From NCBI GenBank assembly GCA_002317595.1, contig DCHL01000170.1, positions 10,484-15,567 on the forward strand: a stretch of 5,084 nt of DNA. Reading direction: 5' to 3'. Numbering within the stretch: the stretch's first letter is position 1; each line of letters begins with the position of its first letter. Below, piece after piece: positions 1 to 5,084 of this stretch. Origin of the DNA: Lachnospiraceae bacterium UBA1753 (lineage in GTDB: Bacteria; Bacillota; Clostridia; Lachnospirales; Lachnospiraceae). The notes under the pieces are model-generated. The model saw only the letters and a program-made list of their open reading frames with translations. It made no database searches and was not told the origin of the DNA. The position numbers were made by a program, and so were the translations under genes.

Positions 1-89
1 ACAACCAGCAGAACCTCATGTCCAGCCTCCACAATTGCCTCAAGAGATGCGACTGCAAAGTCAGGAGTTCCCATAAAAACTATCTTCAT
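1..89 (-). CDS. fmt: Methionyl-tRNA formyltransferase, N-terminal fragment (cut by window edge)
   Basis: Fmt transfers a formyl group from 10-formyltetrahydrofolate to methionine on initiator tRNA, in the cytoplasm. Only the first 29 codons plus two bases are present. They read MKIVFMGTPDFAVASLEAI and continue in frame to the window edge. The pattern KIVFMGTPDFAV is the hallmark start of the Fmt formyltransferase Rossmann fold (first beta strand followed by the GTP-F/Y-A turn). The ATG at 89 is preceded by GGAGG ten bases upstream, inside the end of def. Only five bases separate it from the def stop, so the two genes are almost certainly co-transcribed and probably translationally coupled. 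This pairing makes sense because Def removes the formyl group that Fmt adds. The catalytic residues lie outside the window and cannot be checked. The family call is confident from the N-terminus and the def neighbour. Confidence 0.95.
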   Translation of the reverse strand, partial: MKIVFMGTPDFAVASLEAIVEAGHEVLLV

Positions 90-94
90 AAGGA

Positions 95-586
95 TTATTC
101 CTCCTCGTAATCATCGTCAAGTGGAGCGACATCCATAAGAGGACCTTCCACCTTCTCAACATAGAGATGACCATCAAGATGGTCCAGTTCATGGCAGATT
201 GCTCTTGCGAGAAGTCCTGTTCCCTCAACCTCAGCAGGCTCAAACTTCTCATCAAGGTACACTGCCTTCACATAGTCGGGTCTTGTAACAATTCCAGTCT
301 TGCCTGGGACTGAAAGACAGCCCTCGTTGCCGGTCTGCTCTCCTGATGACTCAACAATGCGGGGATTGATCATGATATATGGTCCATGCTCATCACCCAC
401 ATCAATGACAACAATCCTCTTAAGTATTCCTACCTGGGGTGCAGCGAGTCCTACGCCGTCCGCCTCATACATTGTCTCAAGCATATCGTTAATGAGGATG
501 ACATTGCGCTCTGTGAGCTCAGCCACCTCCTTGCATACCTTTCCAAGAATCTCCTCACCCTGTTCCCTGATGTTTCTGATTGCCAT
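95..586 (-). CDS. def: Peptide deformylase
   Basis: This cytoplasmic metalloenzyme removes the formyl group from the N-terminal methionine of new proteins. The product is 163 residues, close to the usual 165-170 for a type 1 enzyme. All three family motifs are intact. Numbered from the chosen start, they are GVGLAAPQ at about 44-51, EGCLS at 88-92 (metal ligand Cys90), and HELDH at 132-136 (ligands His132 and His136, catalytic Glu133). EGCLS and HELDHLDG are typical of type 1 deformylases. The C-terminus is very acidic, ending LDDDYEEE. I start at ATG 586 (MAIRNIREQG), the usual opening in clostridial homologues. It has AAAGGTGGAG just upstream. An in-frame GTG three codons earlier (595) lies inside that ribosome binding site and is unlikely to be used. 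The gene sits 50 bases after priA and five bases before fmt. Confidence 0.97.
   Translation of the reverse strand: MAIRNIREQGEEILGKVCKEVAELTERNVILINDMLETMYEADGVGLAAPQVGILKRIVVIDVGDEHGPYIMINPRIVESSGEQTGNEGCLSVPGKTGIVTRPDYVKAVYLDEKFEPAEVEGTGLLARAICHELDHLDGHLYVEKVEGPLMDVAPLDDDYEEE
98..106 (-). promoter_or_regulatory. fmt ribosome binding site inside the 3' end of def
   Basis: The minus strand reads GAGGAGGAA at 106 to 98, followed by the def TAA stop. These are the three terminal glutamate codons of def and also a near-perfect Shine-Dalgarno sequence. GGAGG ends ten bases before the fmt ATG at 89. No other purine-rich site lies closer to the fmt start. Confidence 0.85.
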
Positions 587-589
587 TTT

Positions 590-599
590 CTCCACCTTT
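590..599 (-). promoter_or_regulatory. def ribosome binding site (decides ATG 586 over GTG 595)
   Basis: The minus strand reads AAAGGTGGAG at 599-590, then AAA and the ATG at 586. The AGGTGG core ends five bases before ATG, which is a workable spacing. The alternative GTG at 595 is part of this purine block. It has only AAAG directly against it, so it would lack a properly spaced site of its own. Confidence 0.75.
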
Positions 600-619
600 C
601 TTTATCAAAAAATAACCGA

Positions 620-625
620 ATTATA
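620..625 (-). promoter_or_regulatory. Possible -10 box (TATAAT) upstream of def
   Basis: The spacer between priA and def contains a perfect TATAAT on the minus strand, about 33 bases before the def ATG. I find no good TTGACA-like hexamer 16-18 bases upstream; that position reads roughly AGCGGC. A TTGACC does occur in the priA tail but about 28 bases away, which is too far. The spacer is AT-rich, so a chance match is quite possible. If active, it would give def-fmt its own promoter in addition to read-through from priA. Confidence 0.3.
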
Positions 626-636
626 CATCTCCAAAA

Positions 637-2895
637 TCAGTAGCCGCTCTGAGGGTCAAAGTCAAAGAACACATTGACATTGCCCTGCTTCCTGCCCATG
701 AATTCCTGCTCAATCATATCCTTCACGAGGACAAGGTTCTCATACTCCTCAGACTTCACATACAGTACCTGCCTGTAGATATCATTGATGTACGCAATTG
801 ATGCAGGTGAGGGGCCAATAATCCTGACTGGTATTTTTTTCTCCGAAAAAATATCTGTGGCAAGTCCTGCCGCCTTCCCCGCCATATCCTTCGCCGTCTT
901 CTCAGCCCTGTCCTTTGAGGGCGACTCAAAAAGAACTGCCAGCATGTGATGAGCCGGCGGATAATCAAGGAGCTGCCTGTATGCTATCTCCTGGTTATAG
1001 AAGCCGATGTAATCCTGCTTTGCTGAAGCCACAATGTGCGGATCCTCCGGCGAGTAGGTCTGTATCACGACCTCCCCCGGCCTGTCGCCTCTTCCGGCCC
1101 TTCCCGCCGCCTGTGTGAGTAGTTCGAAGGTTCTCTCCCCCGCCCTGTAATCAGAGGCGTGCAGCGACATATCAGCCACAATCGCTCCAACCAGCGTGAC
1201 CTTAGGAAAATCATGTCCTTTGACAATCATCTGCGTTCCTATGAGAATGTCCGCTTCCTGGTTTGCAAATGCGGCGAGTATCTTCTCATGGCCGTCCTTG
1301 CCGCGCGTCGTGTCCATATCCATCCTGAGGCACTTCGCTTCAGGGAATGTGCGCTGGACGAACAGTTCAATAGCCTCAGTACCTGCCTTCATTGCACCGA
1401 CATACTTGGAGCCGCAGCTCTTGCATTCCTTAATGTAGGGCTCAGAATAACCACAGTAGTGGCATATGAGCCTTCCATTTCTATGAATTGATAACGAGAC
1501 ATCACAGTGAGGACATCTCACGGTCTTTCCACACGCCCTGCAGGATAGAAAGCCCGCATAACCGCGCCGGTTCAGGAACAGCATAACCTGCTCCTTCCTT
1601 GAAAGCCTGTCCCTGATTTTTTCCACAAGGGCTCTGCTAAAGGGTGTCTTATTGCCCGCCTTCAGCTCCTCGCGAAGGTCCACAATCTCCACATCAGGGA
1701 GCACACCGCCCGTTGCCCTCTCAGTCATCTCATAGAGCTTATATTCGCCCTTCTGCGCCCTGTAATAGGAATCCACAGAAGGAGTTGCCGAGCCGAGGAC
1801 TACCAGTGCATTGCAGAGCCTTGCACGCTCAATTGCCGTCTCCCTCGCATGATACTTCGGAGTCTGCTCACTCTTGTAACTGCCCTCGTGCTCTTCATCA
1901 ATAACGATTATCCCAAGCTTTGCAAGCGGGGCAAAAAGTGCCGAGCGGGGTCCAATGACCACATCAAGCTCGCCGCGCCTTGCGCGTTCAAACTGGTCAT
2001 AACGCTCACCAGGAGAAAGCCTCGAGTGAAGAGTCGCAACCCTGTCACCAAAGCGTCTGTAGAATCTCATGACAGTCTGGTAAGTGAGTGATATCTCAGG
2101 AATGAGGACAATTGCCTGCTTTCCGCTTCTGACAACCTCCTCAACTATATCAATGTAGACTTCAGTCTTTCCGGAACCCGTGACACCGCGAATGAGTGAC
2201 ACACCGCCATTCCCGGCCCTGAAATCAGAAAGTATGCCTTCCACTGCCCTGCGCTGTCCTTCATTAAGCACATGGCCCTTTGTCATGACCTCGTCACGGC
2301 CCATGGTATTCCTGTAGATTCTCTTTGAATTCTCGGCGCAGACTCCCTGTTCCACCAGTGCCTTGATAACAGAAGACGAACAGCCAAGCTTATCTGTCAC
2401 AAGTCCTCTGGGGATTTCCTTCTGCTCCATCAGTTCCCGAAGCAGTCTGAGTCTTGCAATCTGATGCTTCTTTTCATACAGTGTAAGCTTTTCTGTCCAG
2501 AGCGTCTCATCACCTGCAAGTGAAAGAAATTTAACTTCCTTCTTTCCAATCTTCCCCTTCACAGGAAATACAACCCTTAAGGCAGATGCCAGTGTTGAGC
2601 CATAGTTATGACTCATCCATGCGGCAAGCTTCACAAGCGCAGACTCAACGAGTTCAGAGCCCGTAACGACACTCGCAATATCTTTTATTCTCTCCTCTTC
2701 AATTACAGGTCTGTCTGACAGCCCAAGCACGTAGCCCTTGACCACCCTGCCGCCATTTCCAAACGGAATCTCGACAGTGCTTCCGGGCACTACCTGCCCC
2801 AGCATGGATTCAGGAATCCTGTACTGAAAGGTCTTTTCCAAATTTCTAGATGTGATATCAATTGCGATATCTGCATACAGCGTATTATCCGTCAC
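637..2895 (-). CDS. priA: Primosomal protein N', replication restart helicase
   Basis: PriA is a 3'-to-5' superfamily 2 DNA helicase that recognises stalled replication forks and reloads the replicative helicase. The 752-residue product is full length (E. coli PriA is about 730). The N-terminal 3'-end-binding domain covers roughly residues 5-105, followed by a winged-helix region to about 200. The helicase core shows Walker A GVTGSGKTE (237-245), the DEEH box (333-336), motif III GSATP (368-372) and motif VI QAAGRAGR (595-602). Eight cysteines (452, 455, 461, 464, 478, 481, 491, 494) form the two zinc sites inserted in helicase lobe 2, all intact. The C-terminal domain runs from about 640. 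The start is GTG at 2895, since the reading begins exactly at the murE stop with GAGGAG eight bases before it. The four-base overlap with murE suggests translational coupling. No frameshift or missing motif is seen. Confidence 0.98.
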   Translation of the reverse strand: MTDNTLYADIAIDITSRNLEKTFQYRIPESMLGQVVPGSTVEIPFGNGGRVVKGYVLGLSDRPVIEEERIKDIASVVTGSELVESALVKLAAWMSHNYGSTLASALRVVFPVKGKIGKKEVKFLSLAGDETLWTEKLTLYEKKHQIARLRLLRELMEQKEIPRGLVTDKLGCSSSVIKALVEQGVCAENSKRIYRNTMGRDEVMTKGHVLNEGQRRAVEGILSDFRAGNGGVSLIRGVTGSGKTEVYIDIVEEVVRSGKQAIVLIPEISLTYQTVMRFYRRFGDRVATLHSRLSPGERYDQFERARRGELDVVIGPRSALFAPLAKLGIIVIDEEHEGSYKSEQTPKYHARETAIERARLCNALVVLGSATPSVDSYYRAQKGEYKLYEMTERATGGVLPDVEIVDLREELKAGNKTPFSRALVEKIRDRLSRKEQVMLFLNRRGYAGFLSCRACGKTVRCPHCDVSLSIHRNGRLICHYCGYSEPYIKECKSCGSKYVGAMKAGTEAIELFVQRTFPEAKCLRMDMDTTRGKDGHEKILAAFANQEADILIGTQMIVKGHDFPKVTLVGAIVADMSLHASDYRAGERTFELLTQAAGRAGRGDRPGEVVIQTYSPEDPHIVASAKQDYIGFYNQEIAYRQLLDYPPAHHMLAVLFESPSKDRAEKTAKDMAGKAAGLATDIFSEKKIPVRIIGPSPASIAYINDIYRQVLYVKSEEYENLVLVKDMIEQEFMGRKQGNVNVFFDFDPQSGY

Positions 2896-2909
2896 GCGTT
2901 AAGCTCCTC
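2892..2909 (-). promoter_or_regulatory. murE/priA coupling junction: ribosome binding site and GTGA overlap
   Basis: On the minus strand GAGGAG (2909-2904) lies in the last codons of murE, eight bases before the priA GTG. The GTG start and the murE TGA stop share the tetramer GTGA (2895-2892). This is the classic layout for termination-reinitiation. It also supports the GTG as the true priA start, because an upstream start would read far into murE. Confidence 0.85.
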
Positions 2910-4358
2910 AAGAACTTCTGCGATGAGCTCGCGCTCATCCATATGATTTTTTACACCCTTGATCTCCTGGTAATCCTCATGACCCTTTCCGGCAAGGACA
3001 ATTACATCACCCTTGCGTCCGTGCTCAATCGCATACTTGATTGCGCTCTTGCGGTCGCAGATCTCGACGTATTCTCCGTCAGTCTTACCAATTCCAATCT
3101 TGATATCATTTATGATATCCTGGGGCTCCTCAAACCTCGGGTTATCCGATGTGATGATGGTCAGGTCTGCAAGCCTTCCTGACACCTCACCCATCTCATA
3201 ACGGCGAAGCTTCGACCTGTTACCGCCGCATCCAAACAGACACACAAGCCTTCCAGGTTCATATTCCCTGAGAGTCGTAAGAAGGCTCTCGAGCGCCATC
3301 GCATTGTGTGCGTAATCAATCATCAGCGAGAATTCATCAGACACCTTTACAAGCTCAATACGGCCCTTAACCTTGGCCTCAGTAAGCGCTGCACTGATAT
3401 CATCCACAGAAGCGCCAAAATGGTCGCAGATTGCGATTGCGCAGAGTGCATTATACACAGAAAATCTTCCAGGCATGTTAAGGACAGCGTCCATACCCAC
3501 CTTGCCAGAAACCTTAAATTCAACACCCAGGTGCCCGCCACCGTTAATCAGCTTCACATCGCCGGCCCTGTAGTCACAGCCCTCACCAAAGCCGTAGGTC
3601 TCAAGCCTGCAGGTATGTCCCTGCGTAACTTTTTCAAAATGAGCATCATCGCCATTTGCAATACCTGTAACGCACTGCTTGAAGAGAAGTCCCTTGCATC
3701 TCATGTAATCATCAAAATCCGTGTGCTCGCCAGGTCCGATATGGTCTGGCTCAATATTGGTGAAAATACCATAGTCAAAAATAAATCCCTGGGTGCGGTG
3801 GAGCATGAGTCCCTGGGACGAAACCTCCATGACCACTGTGTCAAGACCAGCCTCCACCATCTTGGCAAAGGTCTCCTGAAGCACATATGACTCAGGTGTT
3901 GTATTGCCCGCCGGATAATGCTCATCCCCAATGATGGACTCGATTGTTCCAACAAGGCCAACCTTTCTACCTGCATTCTCAAGAATGGACTTTACAAGGT
4001 ATGTGGTAGTTGTCTTTCCCTTTGTTCCTGTGACACCGATTGTGGTGAGCGACTCTGCAGGATATCCAAACCATGCTGCAGACAGGAACGCAAGTGCATA
4101 CCTGGTATTCTCAACCCTTATTACAGTTGTTCCTTCAGGAACCTTCACAGTCTTAGCCACAACAACTGCAACCGCGCCGTTCATTGCAGACTGTGCCGCA
4201 ACAGTGTGACCATCGAACTGAGTTCCCTCTATACATACAAAGAGGCTTCCCTCTTTCACCTTCCTGTTATCATAAACAAGGCTATCGATATCAATGTCTG
4301 TACTTCCCTGCTCGAGGGTGTACTCAAGTTTTTCCAAAAGCTCTGATAATTTCTTCAT
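2892..4358 (-). CDS. murE: UDP-MurNAc-tripeptide synthetase, probably meso-diaminopimelate-adding MurE
   Basis: MurE is a cytoplasmic ATP-dependent Mur ligase that adds the third amino acid to UDP-MurNAc-L-Ala-D-Glu in peptidoglycan synthesis. The 488-residue product is near the family norm of 490-500. The N-terminal UDP-binding domain covers about 1-105. The central ATPase domain has P-loop GVTGTKGKTTTT (108-119), NTTPES (152-157), EVSSQG (178-183) and the lysine expected to be carbamylated (Lys222, in HTDFDDYMRCK). The C-terminal ligase domain starts near 330 and carries DYAHN (348-352), GCGGNRSK (376-383), DNPR (405-408) and GKGHE (457-461). DNPR together with GKGHE is the signature of the meso-diaminopimelate enzymes; lysine-adding enzymes differ at DNPR. 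Several motifs deviate from textbook MurE: YDNR for the usual DSR, SSQ for SSH, DYAHNA for DYAHTP. I chose ATG 4358 (MKKLSELLEK) because AAAGGA lies eight bases upstream. An in-frame TTG at 4376 would lack a site. It could be a paralogue alongside another murE elsewhere. Confidence 0.93.
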   Translation of the reverse strand: MKKLSELLEKLEYTLEQGSTDIDIDSLVYDNRKVKEGSLFVCIEGTQFDGHTVAAQSAMNGAVAVVVAKTVKVPEGTTVIRVENTRYALAFLSAAWFGYPAESLTTIGVTGTKGKTTTTYLVKSILENAGRKVGLVGTIESIIGDEHYPAGNTTPESYVLQETFAKMVEAGLDTVVMEVSSQGLMLHRTQGFIFDYGIFTNIEPDHIGPGEHTDFDDYMRCKGLLFKQCVTGIANGDDAHFEKVTQGHTCRLETYGFGEGCDYRAGDVKLINGGGHLGVEFKVSGKVGMDAVLNMPGRFSVYNALCAIAICDHFGASVDDISAALTEAKVKGRIELVKVSDEFSLMIDYAHNAMALESLLTTLREYEPGRLVCLFGCGGNRSKLRRYEMGEVSGRLADLTIITSDNPRFEEPQDIINDIKIGIGKTDGEYVEICDRKSAIKYAIEHGRKGDVIVLAGKGHEDYQEIKGVKNHMDERELIAEVLEELNA

Positions 4359-4366
4359 AAAATCAT

Positions 4367-4374
4367 TCCTTTCC
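4367..4374 (-). promoter_or_regulatory. murE ribosome binding site (decides ATG 4358)
   Basis: The minus strand reads GGAAAGGA at 4374-4367, and eight bases separate it from the ATG at 4358. The possible TTG start at 4376 lies immediately before this site and has only a T-run in front of it. The shorter protein is therefore the better call. Confidence 0.8.
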
Positions 4375-4391
4375 AAAAAATCAAGCCTGTG

Positions 4392-5084
4392 TCATTCCTG
4401 CCCGGAGGACATTGCCTCCTCAATAAAATCACATCTCTGGGCCAGCCATGCCATAACCCACTCAGTCTGTGTATCAAAGGTCGACTCTCCCATCCATTTC
4501 AGGATATGATTGTTCTGTTCCACTCCCAGCACATCCCATCTGATGAAGTTCATATTGGCAGACTGCCTGATATTCTCAATCCGTTCAGGGATTTCATACA
4601 CACACTCAGAAAAAATATCCTTAAGGTCCTCTTCCTCATATACTCTTCTAACTTCAGCCACGAAAGCCTTATTCTTGAAAAGCGGCACAAACCATTCTTC
4701 TTCGCGTACAGCCCAGTTAGTAGGATACAGATAGTCAGGTCCTCTCTCGAAGGGTTCAACCACGCCTGCAGTCCTGTCCATGTCCCACACCGGACCAACT
4801 TCCATCACGCCTTCATCTGCATGCCAGATTGTGTAGAAGCTGCGTGATGTGGCATCTGTATTCTTTGCAAATTCCTGGACCCAGTAGTATCTTGCAAAGC
4901 TTGTAAGATCAATATCACTCAAAGGATCATCCTCTGAGGCAGTCTCAATTTCCGTGATAAAATGCTGCGCAATTGCCAGCGCTTCATCGGTCTTTCCATC
5001 ATCAAGATTATCCATAACCTCCACGACGCTGGTATATTCATCCCTGAAGGTCTCTGACACTACAGGATGACTGTTCTCATCCTG
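4392..5084 (-). CDS. CotH-domain kinase-like protein, C-terminal 230 residues (start outside window)
   Basis: The reading frame is open to the window edge: eight codons (QDENSHPV) precede the GTG at 5060 with no stop. That GTG has no clear ribosome binding site, so this is a 5'-truncated gene. In the visible fragment, residues 57-80 (IDLTSFARYYWVQEFAKNTDAT) and 97-104 (GPVWDMDR) match the CotH family pattern. In that family a helix ending in a conserved Asp (here probably Asp77) precedes a GPxWDxD metal-binding motif (here Asp101 and Asp103). The C-terminal part, with RxxxNFxRW (173-183) and a W-rich end, also fits. CotH of Bacillus is an atypical kinase of spore coat proteins. In Clostridia such domains also occur in secreted or surface proteins, so a spore role should not be assumed. 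The substrate is unknown, and no signal peptide can be judged without the N-terminus. It ends 33 bases before murE on the same strand, so co-transcription is possible. The assignment rests on motif recall. Confidence 0.8.
   Translation of the reverse strand, partial: QDENSHPVVSETFRDEYTSVVEVMDNLDDGKTDEALAIAQHFITEIETASEDDPLSDIDLTSFARYYWVQEFAKNTDATSRSFYTIWHADEGVMEVGPVWDMDRTAGVVEPFERGPDYLYPTNWAVREEEWFVPLFKNKAFVAEVRRVYEEEDLKDIFSECVYEIPERIENIRQSANMNFIRWDVLGVEQNNHILKWMGESTFDTQTEWVMAWLAQRCDFIEEAMSSGQE

Noticed and set aside
587..636. Possible terminator between priA and def
   Set aside because: The T-run on the minus strand has no GC-rich inverted repeat in front of it, so it does not form an intrinsic terminator.
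300..677. 125-codon open frame on the plus strand, antisense to def and the priA end
   Set aside because: It covers the conserved deformylase motifs on the other strand and has no family resemblance. It is best explained as a shadow of def.
3306..3890. 194-codon open frame on the plus strand, antisense to murE
   Set aside because: It lies wholly inside murE, which has clear family motifs. The translation shows no recognisable domain and there is no ribosome binding site or promoter that stands out. It is a codon-bias shadow.
3918..4346. 142-codon cysteine-containing open frame on the plus strand, opposite the murE N-terminus
   Set aside because: The scattered cysteines form no regular zinc or disulfide pattern, and the frame mirrors the murE P-loop region. 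It is a shadow frame.
4356..4367. Tiny frame ATG ATT TTA TGA whose stop overlaps the murE start, a possible leader peptide
   Set aside because: Its ATG abuts the AAAGGA site with no spacing, so initiation there is improbable. A three-codon frame in AT-rich sequence is expected by chance.
4363..4399. Octamer AGGAATGA occurring twice (4399-4392 and 4370-4363), as a possible operator or direct repeat
   Set aside because: One copy is the CotH-like stop context and the other is the murE ribosome binding site. Eight bases of purine-rich sequence repeating once is easily chance, and there is no symmetry.
4389..4847. 152-codon open frame on the plus strand opposite the CotH-like gene
   Set aside because: The minus frame carries the GPVWDMDR motif and runs unbroken to the window edge. 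The plus frame has no recognisable feature.
1..5084. CRISPR array, insertion sequence, attachment site, RNA gene or defence system
   Set aside because: The window is about 98% covered by housekeeping-type coding sequence on one strand. No spaced repeats, terminal inverted repeats, transposase motifs or tRNA-like folds were seen by eye.

Overview
The window is almost entirely protein-coding. All five genes lie on the minus strand, so transcription runs from position 5084 towards 1. In that order they are: the 3' end of a CotH-type kinase-like gene, a complete murE, a complete priA, a complete def (peptide deformylase), and the first 29 codons of fmt (methionyl-tRNA formyltransferase). The largest gap between genes is about 50 bases. 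I see no tRNA, rRNA, CRISPR array, insertion sequence or convincing terminator.

The content suggests a low-to-mid GC Firmicute of class Clostridia, most likely a Lachnospiraceae relative. The run priA-def-fmt is the conserved Firmicute core of the priA-def-fmt-rsmB-rlmN-stp-prkC neighbourhood. Ribosome binding sites are strong and purine-rich, and one start codon is GTG. The MurE has motif wording that I associate with clostridial rather than Bacillus or enterobacterial enzymes. The family assignment is inference from gene order and protein flavour, not from a database match.

Region by region: 4392-5084 is the C-terminal part of a CotH-domain protein. 4359-4391 is a 33-base spacer carrying the murE ribosome binding site. 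2892-4358 is murE, whose TGA stop overlaps the GTG start of priA by four bases (GTGA). 637-2895 is priA. 587-636 is a 50-base spacer with the def ribosome binding site and an isolated TATAAT. 95-586 is def, whose last glutamate codons also form the ribosome binding site for fmt. 1-89 is the start of fmt.

The genes join three housekeeping jobs: cell-wall stem-peptide synthesis (MurE), replication restart (PriA), and the N-formyl-methionine cycle (Fmt adds the formyl group to initiator tRNA, Def removes it from new proteins). The tight spacing and coupling signals suggest that murE to fmt form one transcript. The CotH-like gene may be its first visible member or the end of a separate upstream unit. 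I did not find a new biological system here. The points most worth a second look are the divergent MurE motifs and the CotH-like gene directly upstream of it.
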